From Shewanella sp. UCD-KL21 (GTDB taxonomy: Bacteria > Pseudomonadota > Gammaproteobacteria > Enterobacterales > Shewanellaceae), in NCBI RefSeq assembly GCF_001957135.1, contig NZ_MPHK01000009.1, positions 62,001 through 126,000 on the forward strand: a stretch of 64,000 nt of DNA, in the 5' to 3' direction. The translations under genes were made by a program, and so were the position numbers. A model generated the notes under the pieces. That model did not search any database. It was not told where the DNA came from and saw only the letters and a list, made by a program, of their open reading frames with translations. Positions 38,150 through 46,780 of the stretch are shown here, one piece after another; the stretch's first letter is position 1; every line of letters starts with the position of its first letter.

Positions 38150-38734
38150 ATGTACAAAAATATTCTATCTTCAGTCGCAGTGGTTATTGCGCTTACCTTG
38201 CCTAATGTCAGTGTTGGCAGTGAAGTGACGACAATTACTATGGGCGGTAAGCCGATGGCGTTAGTAGGCCAGCAATTAAGCGTTAATACTCAAGCCCCTG
38301 ACTTTACCCTTGTTAATGAGATATTTGAGCCTATAAGTTTGGCTGACTTTAAAGGAAAAACCGTATTAATTAGTGCTGTGCCCAGCTTAGATACTGGGGT
38401 TTGCGCTTTGCAGACTAAGCAATTTAATAAATCAGTTGGTCAATACAATGACAATGTGGTGATGTTAACTATTAGCACTGATTTACCTTTTGCTCAAAAG
38501 CGTTTTTGTCAGGCAGAGCAAGTGGATAAAATAACAGTGCTGTCAGATTCAGTATGGCGAGATTTTGGTCTTAAATATGGTTTACTTATCAAAGACCGCG
38601 GCTTACTTGCGCGAGCTATTTTGATTATTGATGCGAACGGAACACTCAAATATAAAGAACTTGTGGCTGAGGTGGCTAACCATCCAGATTACGACGCCGC
38701 ATTATCGGCATTAAATAGAATTTCTGCCGACTAG
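38150..38734 (+). CDS. tpx: Thiol peroxidase Tpx with an export signal
   Basis: 194 residues. A hydrophobic signal-like N-terminus (ILSSVAVVIALTLPNVSVGS) precedes a full Tpx domain. The peroxidatic Cys85 lies in VPSLDTGVCALQT and the resolving Cys120 in KRFCQAE. Tpx reduces lipid and organic peroxides with thioredoxin. Most Tpx proteins, such as that of E. coli, are about 165 residues and lack this leader, so the protein is probably periplasmic or inner-membrane bound. The electron donor there is unknown. ATG with GAGG upstream. Confidence 0.9.
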   Translation: MYKNILSSVAVVIALTLPNVSVGSEVTTITMGGKPMALVGQQLSVNTQAPDFTLVNEIFEPISLADFKGKTVLISAVPSLDTGVCALQTKQFNKSVGQYNDNVVMLTISTDLPFAQKRFCQAEQVDKITVLSDSVWRDFGLKYGLLIKDRGLLARAILIIDANGTLKYKELVAEVANHPDYDAALSALNRISAD

Positions 38735-38822
38735 CACAAGCTTAAGCACGAATAACTGGGGTAGAATAAGCTAATTTTACAGTACTAGAAACAGTACTCG
38801 CGCCAGTTTATTGAGAGTGGAT

Positions 38823-39848
38823 ATGATTGATTTTCGCAGTGATACGGTAACAAAACCCACAGATGCCATGCGTAAAGCCATGGCGAATGCCGAGGTTGGC
38901 GATGATGTTTATGGTGATGATCCCACGGTAAACCATTTACAAGATATGGCTGCTGACTTATATGGCTTTGATAGTGCTTTGTTTGTTAGTTCTGGTACTC
39001 AAGCTAATTTATTGGCGTTAATGGCACATTGTGAGCGAGGTGATGAATACCTTTGTGGTCAACAGGCTCATAATTATAAATTTGAAGGTGGCGGCGCTGC
39101 TGTGCTGGGTAGTATTCAACCGCAGCCGTTAAACAATCAGCCTGACGGCTCTATTTTACTTGCAGATATTGAAGCTGCCATTAAGCCTAATGATATTCAT
39201 TTTGCACATACTCGTTTATTGAGCCTTGAAAATACCATTGGCGGTAAGGTGTTACCGCAGCAATACCTTGCAGATGCACAGGCGTTAGCCTTTAATCATA
39301 ATTTAAAAATCCACTTAGATGGCGCGCGCGTGGCGAATGCTGCAGTGGCACAAAATATCCCCATTAGTGAGATCACTCAGTATTTTGATTCGGTTTCAAT
39401 TTGCTTATCAAAAGGCTTAGCTGCGCCAATAGGTTCAATATTGCTAGGGGACGAGCGCTTAATACAAAAAGCCATCCGCTGGCGTAAAATGCTCGGTGGC
39501 GGCATGAGGCAAGCGGGTATTATTGCGGCAGCGGCTCAGTTGGCGATAACTGAACAAGTTGAACGATTGGCAGAAGATCATGATAATGCCGCGCTTTTAG
39601 CACAGCGGTTATCTGAAATGCCTGAGTTTTCAGTGGATATCAATTTAGTTCAAACTAACATGGTGTTTGCATCTTTAGATAAGGCATATGATGTCAACCA
39701 TCTCGCTTTACTATTGGCGCAAAAGGGCATCATTATCAGCCCGTCATCGTCATTACGCTTGGTGACCCACAAAGATATTAGCCGACAGGATATTTTGACT
39801 TTTATCACAACCTTGAAGCAAATCATTGTCCAGTTGAATAATAAGTAA
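38823..39848 (+). CDS. ltaE: Low-specificity L-threonine aldolase
   Basis: 341-residue PLP enzyme of fold type I. It starts IDFRSDTVTKPTDAMRKAM with GDDVYGDDPTV following, the usual family N-terminus. PLP-binding lysine is Lys197 in CLSKGLAAPIGS, equal in number to E. coli LtaE. It cleaves L-threonine and L-allo-threonine to glycine and acetaldehyde. The ATG at 38823 follows GAGAGTGGAT; an upstream TTG at 38811 overlaps that site. Confidence 0.95.
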   Translation: MIDFRSDTVTKPTDAMRKAMANAEVGDDVYGDDPTVNHLQDMAADLYGFDSALFVSSGTQANLLALMAHCERGDEYLCGQQAHNYKFEGGGAAVLGSIQPQPLNNQPDGSILLADIEAAIKPNDIHFAHTRLLSLENTIGGKVLPQQYLADAQALAFNHNLKIHLDGARVANAAVAQNIPISEITQYFDSVSICLSKGLAAPIGSILLGDERLIQKAIRWRKMLGGGMRQAGIIAAAAQLAITEQVERLAEDHDNAALLAQRLSEMPEFSVDINLVQTNMVFASLDKAYDVNHLALLLAQKGIIISPSSSLRLVTHKDISRQDILTFITTLKQIIVQLNNK

Positions 39849-39920
39849 TCCAGATAAAACTGTCTTAGCTTAACTGTGGTAATCATCAATAAGCGCCCAC
39901 TCAGTTATTGATTGTCTTTC

Positions 39921-39952
39921 AAAGCACTTCTATCAAGAGGTGCTTTTTTTTG
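39921..39952 (+). terminator. Terminator after ltaE
   Basis: AAAGCACTTCT / AGAGGTGCTTT (11-base stem with one G-T pair) with loop ATCA, followed by eight T. A strong rho-independent terminator. Confidence 0.9.
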
Positions 39953-40105
39953 GTGCAAGTTAGTACTGGCTTTGTAATGTTATGGCGCAGATAAGAGACC
40001 ATATTTAAAGTATGGTTTTAGTAATGTCACATATTTCAATGGCTTGAATAATTGGCTTTAAAGTTGCTACCTATAAAGTGGTATAGTAATTCAAGGAGCA
40101 ATATT

Positions 40106-40474
40106 ATGGAATATTTAGGCCGTCATATTGTAAAACCAGTAAATTTAAATGCAGAACAAAGTCTATGTTGTGGGCAGTTACTGATGTGGCTTAATCAAGA
40201 AGCGTCGATTTTTGCCCGTTGTCAAATGCACAGTAAGCAGCTAATGGCTAAGTTAGTGTCAGAAATTAATTTTATGAGTCCCGCTAAAATGGGTGATGTG
40301 ATTGAGTTTGGCATGGAAGCCATTAGTTTAGGGCAAAGTTCTATTACATTAAGATGTAAAGTAAGAAATAGCCTTAGCAATGCACCGATCGCTTATATCG
40401 ATAAAATTGTGTTTGTGAACATTAATGAAAGAGGTTTACCGATCCCTCATGGCATTAGAGCGAATGCCGCTTAA
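40106..40474 (+). CDS. Hotdog-fold acyl-CoA thioesterase-like protein
   Basis: 122 residues. The segment LMWLNQEASIFARCQM and the following MSPAKMGDVIEFGMEAISLG match the hotdog helix and strand layout of small acyl-CoA thioesterases (YciA-like), which hydrolyse acyl-CoA in the cytoplasm. The catalytic Asp is not certain from sequence alone (the position has Asn or Glu nearby), so activity is uncertain. Start ATG at 40106 follows AAGGAG; monocistronic. Confidence 0.75.
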   Translation: MEYLGRHIVKPVNLNAEQSLCCGQLLMWLNQEASIFARCQMHSKQLMAKLVSEINFMSPAKMGDVIEFGMEAISLGQSSITLRCKVRNSLSNAPIAYIDKIVFVNINERGLPIPHGIRANAA

Positions 40475-40553
40475 GGGGATGGTGTAATCGTTGTGAGTGC
40501 CGGTAAAGGTATGTGTTTAGCAAACTAGCCTGAATCGAGTCGTTCACTGCTGT

Positions 40554-40605
40554 TAACCTTGCCAGCTTTAATTTATCTAAAGCTGGCAAGGTTAGTGTTT
40601 TATTT
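40554..40605 (+). terminator. Long hairpin terminator after the thioesterase-like gene
   Basis: A 17-base perfect stem (40554-40570 with 40578-40594; core TTGCCAGCTTTA) with a seven-base loop is followed by GTGTTTTATTTTTA. It lies between two convergent genes; the T tract serves the plus-strand gene. Confidence 0.85.
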
Positions 40606-40639
40606 TTATCAGTTAGCGCTTAAGCGGCTAATTTTCACT

Positions 40640-41941
40640 TTAGTGTAATTTAAGATGCGGATGAATAATGCGGCTGATCCCTTTTGCCAGCATCATTAAA
40701 GTGCCTTTCACCACACCGTGCAGCTCAATTAAATGACGACGATAAAGTGAGGTGTAAACAAAACGAGCAATTTTACCCTCTACCAAAACCCCACCACCGA
40801 TAAATGACATTAGGTTACCGACAGTGTGAAACTTAGATAGGTTCACCAATGAGCCTAAATCTTTGTAAACGTATTCATTTTTAGGCTCCTTGCCATCAAG
40901 CATCAACATAATGTTATCTGCTGTCATTAATGCCATTTGTCTTGCTGACTGGCCTCGTGGAGGTACCCAGCTGCCATCAGCTTGTGGGCAAGCTGCGCAA
41001 TCACCAATAGAGAAGATTGATGGGTCTAGGGTGGTTTGCATATTTTGCTTCACCATCACTTGGTTAATATGATTACTTTCAAGGCCACCAATATTATTTA
41101 AAAAGTTTGGTGCTTTAACGCCTGTTGACCAAATAACCATATCTGCAGGGATCAAGGTGTTATCCGTTGTCGATAAGCCTTCTGGGGTCACTTGAGTAAT
41201 GCGGGTGCTTGTCATGACATTCACCCCCAATTGCTTGAGCTCACGGGTCACTGAGTCAGAAATTTCTACTTTGCCGACTTTAGGTAAAATGCGCTCATCA
41301 GCTTCAATAAGGGAAACTTCCAGCAAACTGGTATCAATTTTATAGCCAAAGCCACTGAGTTGCTCTACCGCGTGATGCATTTCAGCTGACATTTCCACAC
41401 CAGTTGCACCTGCGCCAACCACTGCAATTTTAATTTTATCATCCAGTTGATGATGACTGGCATAACGCATAAATTTATTTAATAACAGCTTACGAATTTG
41501 CATCGCTTGTTCAGTGTTATCTAAAAACAGACTGTGCTCTTTGACGCCAGGAATATTAAAGTCATTGGCTACGCTGCCAATGGCAATCACTAAATAGTCA
41601 TAAGGAATATGACGAGCGGGTAGCAGTTCTTCCCCGTTTTCATCATTGATTGGCGCTAAAATAATATGCTTATCATCACGATTAATATCAATCATTGCAC
41701 CTTGTTGAAAATGGTAACCATGTGCTGAGGCGTGGCCACGGTAGCTAATTGCATCAATGCCAATATCTAAGGCGCCAGTAGCCACTTCATGAAGCAGTGG
41801 TTTCCACACATGGCTTTCGGCACAATCCACGAGTGTGACTTTTGCTTTAGCTTTTCTACCCACTTTATGACCCAATTTAGTGGCGATTTCCATGCCACCT
41901 GCGCCGCCGCCAACGATGACGATATTCGGAACTGCTTGCAT
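40640..41941 (-). CDS. ndh: Type II NADH dehydrogenase Ndh
   Basis: 433 residues. The FAD-binding dinucleotide fold is at the start (IVIVGGGAGGMEIATKLG) and the NADH-binding one in the middle (KIAVVGAGATGVEMSAEMHH). FSIGDCAACPQADG binds FAD, and the C-terminal part is amphipathic for membrane attachment. It passes electrons from NADH to quinone without pumping protons. Start ATG after AAGGAGC is secure. It differs from the sodium-pumping Nqr route, which would give the ion gradient that PomAB uses. Confidence 0.95.
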   Translation of the reverse strand: MQAVPNIVIVGGGAGGMEIATKLGHKVGRKAKAKVTLVDCAESHVWKPLLHEVATGALDIGIDAISYRGHASAHGYHFQQGAMIDINRDDKHIILAPINDENGEELLPARHIPYDYLVIAIGSVANDFNIPGVKEHSLFLDNTEQAMQIRKLLLNKFMRYASHHQLDDKIKIAVVGAGATGVEMSAEMHHAVEQLSGFGYKIDTSLLEVSLIEADERILPKVGKVEISDSVTRELKQLGVNVMTSTRITQVTPEGLSTTDNTLIPADMVIWSTGVKAPNFLNNIGGLESNHINQVMVKQNMQTTLDPSIFSIGDCAACPQADGSWVPPRGQSARQMALMTADNIMLMLDGKEPKNEYVYKDLGSLVNLSKFHTVGNLMSFIGGGVLVEGKIARFVYTSLYRRHLIELHGVVKGTLMMLAKGISRIIHPHLKLH

Positions 41942-42286
41942 CTAAGATGCTCCTTTAGTGAAGTTAAAATAATTCGGTTACATTTTTATTGGTAAGGCTT
42001 TAACGACTAGGAACAGAATCGACAAAATCTTATAAAAATTATGCGTTTTAGCCTTGTAAACTCACTTGTCATGTAAAGGTAGTCAATTTATAAGATTAAA
42101 AAAGAATGCAGCATATCGAAGCGTTAAAAGGCAGTCGTAAAGCTTGTTAAAAAATATGAGAAGCAGTTTATATAGTAAACAAAGGTGGGATGTCTTAATA
42201 AGAGTGTGGAACTGTGAACTGTTGGTTAGCTAGTTTGGGAAAGTGTTAACTGGATCACGCATTGGCTTTGGTAATATCTGAGGTTG
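41942..42286. other. Intergenic region upstream of ndh, no gene seen
   Basis: 345 AT-rich bases that should contain the ndh promoter (minus strand). FNR or Arc sites would be expected before ndh in this group, but I found no clean TTGAT-N4-ATCAA. Confidence 0.5.
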
Positions 42287-42318
42287 TCACCGAAAAACAT
42301 AACAGCGTTTTTCGGTGA
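42287..42318. terminator. Hairpin after the 121-residue ORF
   Basis: TCACCGAAAAAC / GTTTTTCGGTGA, a 12-base perfect stem with an eight-base loop. It lies 21 bases past the stop codon of the minus-strand ORF at 42340. On either strand the stem contains its own T run, but the flank has no long T tract. Confidence 0.7.
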
Positions 42319-42339
42319 TTCAGTAATCCTTAGAAAACG

Positions 42340-42705
42340 TTACTGAGCTTTAGCAAGACGCTTGTTATAGTCTTCGATTAAATGGGCAATGATTTTCTCT
42401 GGATCTGCATCTTGGCAGCAATCATCGAGGAATATCTTAAAGGTGACCATAGCGTGGGCATCATTTAACAGGCGATTGCTTTGCATTGAGTAATAGGTGT
42501 TGTCGGTGTCCGACTTTCTAACGACAAACTTACCGCTTTCAAATGATTTTGAACCGGGTGCATTGTGCCATTTGGTGATGCGGTTTAGTGCAATTTCTGA
42601 AGATTGGTTGATTTCTATGTGGTTTAACCAGCTAGCTGTTTTATCTTTTTCTTTATAGTGAGGACATCTTACTGTGTAGTTATACACATGAGTGATTGCA
42701 GTCAT
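42340..42705 (-). CDS. Unrecognised 121-residue protein
   Basis: A soluble, charged protein with no signal peptide and no membrane segment, starting at ATG behind TAGGTAAG. Noticeable features are HVYNYTVRCPHYKEK near the start, two adjacent cysteines (DDCCQDADPEKI), and a helical C-terminus (IIAHLIEDYNKRLAKAQ). It stands alone between ndh and the alcohol dehydrogenase and ends in a strong hairpin, so it looks like a genuine independent gene. I do not recognise the family and no function is suggested. Confidence 0.78.
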   Translation of the reverse strand: MTAITHVYNYTVRCPHYKEKDKTASWLNHIEINQSSEIALNRITKWHNAPGSKSFESGKFVVRKSDTDNTYYSMQSNRLLNDAHAMVTFKIFLDDCCQDADPEKIIAHLIEDYNKRLAKAQ

Positions 42706-43020
42706 AGCTTACCTACTTATTTAAGAATGTAACTTCATCATAGACCCCTATTTTAAGGCAGGTCAATGGTTATTTTGAGAAGTTAGACGCGGTTAACAGT
42801 TATGTGTGTAAGTGTATTATTTATTAAATAAAAGTATTAATTTGTAGTTAGAATACTTAAGTGTGACGATTATTTGGGCCCCTGTGGCTGGCGCTATTTC
42901 AATAACTTAATGGCAATTTAATTGGCCTTAAGCTGTGTTTTAGTCAGCTTGTTCTCAAGTTGAGAATGCCAGCCATTGATAGGCTTTATTCGCGGATCAG
43001 CTTGAGCCGCGAATATATGA
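42706..43020. other. Intergenic region after the alcohol dehydrogenase, hairpins only
   Basis: No gene is visible. TATTCGCGG (42987-42995) and CCGCGAATA (43007-43015) form a nine-base stem with an 11-base loop without a T tract, perhaps a weak terminator for the minus-strand alcohol dehydrogenase. TTCTCA-AGT-TGAGAA is a smaller hairpin near 42952. Confidence 0.5.
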
Positions 43021-43052
43021 AGCTTATGGTTGTAAGCTTATGGTTGTAAGCT
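43021..43052. repeat. 14-bp tandem duplication at the end of the alcohol dehydrogenase gene
   Basis: AGCTTATGGTTGTA occurs twice without a gap (43021-43034, 43035-43048), then AGCT, ending next to the stop codon of the minus-strand gene. It is outside the coding part. Confidence 0.85.
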
Positions 43053-44199
43053 ATAGTGCGTTAGTGAATATTTCGCAAATCTCACCATGGGTCGCTTGTT
43101 TTGGGTTAGTGAGGCCACAGGCATCTTTTAACGCATTATCAGCCAGTGTTGGAATGTCTTCTGGGTTAACCCCAAGTTCAGTTAAATTCGCTGGGATATT
43201 GACCGCAACAGACAAGGTTTTAATCGCTTCGATTGCAGCTGCTGCGCCTTGAGTATCATCTAATTGAGCCACATCTACACCCATTGCTTTAGCAATGTCT
43301 TTTAATTTACCTGGCACCACTTGCGCGTTGTAAGCTTGTACATGTGGCAGTAATAGCGCATTACACACCCCGTGTGGTAAATCATAAAAGCCGCCAAGTT
43401 GATGGGCCATCGCATGGACATAACCTAAGCTAGCATTATTAAATGCCATGCCCGATAAGAATTGTGCGTAAGCCATTTGCTCGCGAGCATTGATATCATC
43501 ACCTTGTTCAACCGCATTAACCAAGTTAGCTTTAATCAGCTCGATGGCTTTAATCGCGCAAGCATCGGTAATTGGGTTCGCAGCTGTTGATACATAAGCT
43601 TCCACCGCATGAGTTAACGCATCCATACCGGTTGCCGCAGTTAACGCGGCAGGTTTTTCAACCATAAGTTCAGGGTCATTTACTGACAAAATAGGGGTGG
43701 TGTTTTTATCGACAATCGCCATTTTAATATGACGTGACTCATCAGTAATAATGCAAAAACGGGTCATTTCACTGGCTGTGCCAGCCGTAGTGTTAATTGC
43801 GACTAGCGGCATTTGTGGTCTTGTTGAAACATCTAAGCCTTCGTAGTCTTTGATGCTACCACCATTGGTCGCCACTAAAGCGATACCTTTAGCGCAATCA
43901 TGTGGCGAGCCGCCACCTAACGAAATAACAAAATCACACTCGTGGGCATTAAGCATTGCAAGCCCGGCTTCAACATTACCCATGGTTGGGTTAGGTTGTA
44001 CGCCATCAAAGATAAATACTTCAATGCCATTGTCCATAAGTTTAGCTGCTACTTTATCAACTAAACCAATTTTGACTAACGGTGCATCAGTAACAATCAG
44101 TGCGCGCTTAAAGCCCAGTGTTTTGATGTCATTGATTGCTTCATTAACACTGTCTTGACCGAGAATGTTTACGCTGGGAATGAAAAATTTAGTCGCCAT
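43051..44199 (-). CDS. Iron-containing alcohol dehydrogenase (AdhB type)
   Basis: 382 residues, the size of group III alcohol dehydrogenases. The NAD-binding region has [31 protein letters not shown] follows. Metal ligands are in [14 protein letters not shown] (Asp and His) and [20 protein letters not shown] (two His). It interconverts ethanol and acetaldehyde with NAD; Zymomonas AdhB is the best known relative. Upstream contains no clear FNR site although anaerobic control would be plausible. Start ATG behind AGAGG. Confidence 0.92.
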   Translation of the reverse strand: MATKFFIPSVNILGQDSVNEAINDIKTLGFKRALIVTDAPLVKIGLVDKVAAKLMDNGIEVFIFDGVQPNPTMGNVEAGLAMLNAHECDFVISLGGGSPHDCAKGIALVATNGGSIKDYEGLDVSTRPQMPLVAINTTAGTASEMTRFCIITDESRHIKMAIVDKNTTPILSVNDPELMVEKPAALTAATGMDALTHAVEAYVSTAANPITDACAIKAIELIKANLVNAVEQGDDINAREQMAYAQFLSGMAFNNASLGYVHAMAHQLGGFYDLPHGVCNALLLPHVQAYNAQVVPGKLKDIAKAMGVDVAQLDDTQGAAAAIEAIKTLSVAVNIPANLTELGVNPEDIPTLADNALKDACGLTNPKQATHGEICEIFTNAL

Positions 44200-44421
44200 G
44201 AGAAACCTCTTAAATGATTAAAATAATGAATACAGAATTCTTTAATGTCATTAAATTACCAATCATATTGACTACAAATTGTGACTTATTTCATACATTT
44301 CAACTTGTTCATGTTGTTTTTGTGGTTTTATTATTAATTAGGGGAGCTAGCTCTGATTTTGCTAGTGAAGTGTAATCTTGATTGTACTTTGGGTTTTATT
44401 TGCGCTGTAAACCGATAAAAA
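44200..44421. other. Promoter region of the alcohol dehydrogenase gene
   Basis: An AT-rich stretch between the alcohol dehydrogenase start and the cyclophilin terminator. TTGTGACTTATTTCATA near 44278 is a partial match to a CRP half-site only. No gene is seen. Confidence 0.4.
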
Positions 44422-44446
44422 GCCCGCAACGATAATTGTTGCGGGC
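44422..44446 (-). terminator. Terminator of the cyclophilin lipoprotein gene
   Basis: GCCCGCAAC / GTTGCGGGC, a nine-base GC-rich stem with a seven-base loop; reading the minus strand it is followed by TTTTTATC. A good rho-independent terminator for the gene at 44497. Confidence 0.88.
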
Positions 44447-44496
44447 GTTAATAATAAAGCGATATAAATCAGCGATATATTGTTTTTGCTAGGTTA

Positions 44497-45114
44497 TCAC
44501 TGTGGGCAGCTGGTTTCTTCAACGCTGTTGATGACGATATCTGTCACAGGTACGCTGCTACTATTAATCGCTACCATATTAATTTGATCCACCACTTCAG
44601 CCATACCGTCATACACTTGGCCAAAAACTGCGTAACCACGTTGACCGCTGGAATAATCTAATTGCGGATTATCGAGGGCGTTGATATAAAACTGTGATGT
44701 GGCTGAGTCTGCCACGCTAGTGCGCGCCATTGCTATGGTGCCACGTGCATTAGTCAGGCCGACATTGTCTTCTAATGTGATAGCTGTATAGCCAGGCTTG
44801 CTCACTAAGCCTGTGGTAAAGCCACCGCCTTGTGAAACAAATTGATAGACAACGCGATGAAATAGCGTGCCATCATAAAACTGCTCATCAACATAGCGTT
44901 TAAAATTGGCACCGGTAATGGGTGTGTTAGTGGTATCGATGGCTAAGCTGATATCGCCCATTGTTGTCGACATAACATAGCAAATATCGGCAACTAGCTC
45001 AGTAGGTTCGACAGGTGGTGTAGTCTCAGGAGTTTCTGGAACTTGAGAGTCAGAGTCTGAGCCGCCACAAGCGCTAAGGGTTAACGCAAATAATAACGGG
45101 TATAGCAGTTTCAT
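44497..45114 (-). CDS. Cyclophilin-type peptidyl-prolyl isomerase lipoprotein
   Basis: 205 residues. The signal peptide ends with a lipobox (LTLSAC), followed by a Ser/Asp/Pro-rich spacer and a cyclophilin domain (FKRYVDEQFYDGTLFHRVVY, FTTGLVSKPGYTAI and ARTSVADSATSQFYINALDN). The FHR catalytic Arg is present. It should help periplasmic proteins fold while bound to a membrane. It is a separate kind of PpiA, since the usual PpiA is not a lipoprotein. ATG at 45114 has AGG upstream; the track-type start is a GTG one codon earlier. Confidence 0.9.
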   Translation of the reverse strand: MKLLYPLLFALTLSACGGSDSDSQVPETPETTPPVEPTELVADICYVMSTTMGDISLAIDTTNTPITGANFKRYVDEQFYDGTLFHRVVYQFVSQGGGFTTGLVSKPGYTAITLEDNVGLTNARGTIAMARTSVADSATSQFYINALDNPQLDYSSGQRGYAVFGQVYDGMAEVVDQINMVAINSSSVPVTDIVINSVEETSCPQ

Positions 45115-45396
45115 CACAGGCCTATTAGTTGTTTTATTATTGTGAGGCCTATGTTGCTAAAATGTGCCAATTAAATCAATAGATAAAACCATAAGATACA
45201 AAGTGTTACGCAAAGGCAGAAATAACATATCTCAGCGTGTTATAAAACAGAGCTAACTTATATGTACTTGGCTGATTTTACAGGTTAATGCATTGCATTA
45301 AGCCTAAGTGTCTTTATTTAGCTGCGGTTTTTATTTCGCTAATATTAACCTAAGTCGCTACAATAGCGCCTTTAACAGTAGTTTTCAGAGAACAAT

Positions 45397-46722
45397 ATGA
45401 CTTTTGATTCATTAGGCTTGTCACAACCGATTTTGGATGCGGTTAACACATGTGGTTATAGCGATATGACCCCCGTACAACAAATTGTGATCCCATTAGC
45501 TATTGAAGGTAAGGATATATTAGCCAGCGCACAAACTGGTACCGGTAAAACTGCTGCATTTGCTTTACCTTTATTAACTCGTCTTGAGCTTGAAATAGCA
45601 CAACAAGAGAGCAAAACTGCTTGGCAACGTCTACGGGTTCTGATCATGACCCCAACTCGCGAGCTGGCGATTCAAATCGAACAAAATCTGGTTAACTATG
45701 CCCAGTTTTTACCCTTTGAAAGCCTCGCGGTTTATGGCGGTTCGAATATCAACCCGCAACGAAAAGCCCTCGCTCAAGGTGTTGACATTTTGGTAGCAAC
45801 TCCTGGGCGATTGTTCGATATTATTGGTCAGCATGACCTTGATTTATCCTTTGTGACCCATTTAGTTATCGATGAAGCTGATCGCATGTTGGACTTAGGT
45901 TTTGTTAAAGATATCGAAAAAGTGAAGCGGATGATCAATCGTCAACATCAAACCATGATGTTTTCAGCGACCTATTCTGATGATGTAAAAAGCTTAGCGG
46001 CAAAAATGCTCAAAAATGCCGAGTATGTGCATATATCGAATCAAAAACCTGCTGAAACGGTAACCCAATCGGTATATCAAGTAGATAAACGCCGTAAAGC
46101 AGAGCTACTGTCAGAGTTGATTGGCCGTAATAACTGGCAACAAGTGATGGTATTTACCAGCCTAAAAGAAACGGCTGAGCATTTACTAAAAGAGTTTAAG
46201 TTAGATGGTATTAAAGCTGCCGTATTTCATGGTGACAAAACTCAAGGCGCTCGCAACCGTGCTTTAGAAGAGTTTAAGACAGGTAAGCTGCGCGTCATGA
46301 TAGCGACCGATCTCGCCGCAAGGGGTCTAGATATTGAAGCTTTACCATTAGTGATTAATTTTGAATTACCTCCAGAGCCTGAAGATTATGTTCATCGTAT
46401 TGGCCGTACGGGCCGTGCCGGCCTAACCGGTCAGGCCATTTCATTGGTCGCGAAAAATGAAATGGAGCTGTTAGAAGACATTGAAGCACTTATTAGCACC
46501 TCAATACCTGTGGTAGTGTTACCCGGTTATGAACTTGGCGCGCCATTACCGGCTCGTTATAGAGAAGTCGACGCTGAAAAACCTAAAAAGCTGTTTAAGC
46601 ATAAACGCCAAGGTGGCAACCGAAATCGCGGCGGCGCAGCTAAAAGTGGCCCTGCTGGCAAAGGCAGTCGTGCTGATGGGAATTCTAAGCCGACTAGACA
46701 AGGCAAGTACGCTAAAAAATAA
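45397..46722 (+). CDS. DEAD-box ATP-dependent RNA helicase (RhlE-like)
   Basis: 441 residues. Q motif TPVQQIVIP, motif I AQTGTGKTAA, motif Ia PTRELAIQ, motif II DEAD (VIDEADRMLDLGF), motif III SAT, motif V ATDLAARGLDIE and motif VI HRIGRTGRAG are all present. The C-terminal tail is short, basic and Gly-rich (KRQGGNRNRGGAA), as in RhlE. It unwinds short RNA duplexes, probably in ribosome assembly or RNA decay. RhlE rather than SrmB or DbpA is based on length and tail only. Confidence 0.9.
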   Translation: MTFDSLGLSQPILDAVNTCGYSDMTPVQQIVIPLAIEGKDILASAQTGTGKTAAFALPLLTRLELEIAQQESKTAWQRLRVLIMTPTRELAIQIEQNLVNYAQFLPFESLAVYGGSNINPQRKALAQGVDILVATPGRLFDIIGQHDLDLSFVTHLVIDEADRMLDLGFVKDIEKVKRMINRQHQTMMFSATYSDDVKSLAAKMLKNAEYVHISNQKPAETVTQSVYQVDKRRKAELLSELIGRNNWQQVMVFTSLKETAEHLLKEFKLDGIKAAVFHGDKTQGARNRALEEFKTGKLRVMIATDLAARGLDIEALPLVINFELPPEPEDYVHRIGRTGRAGLTGQAISLVAKNEMELLEDIEALISTSIPVVVLPGYELGAPLPARYREVDAEKPKKLFKHKRQGGNRNRGGAAKSGPAGKGSRADGNSKPTRQGKYAKK

Positions 46723-46780
46723 CAGCGCCGTATTAATTATGTCTATTGGTTTAATTTAGTAACTTAGTGGAATTTATCAG

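Noticed and set aside
44278-44295. CRP site before the alcohol dehydrogenase gene
   Set aside because: Only the TGTGA half is present; the second half TCACA is missing.
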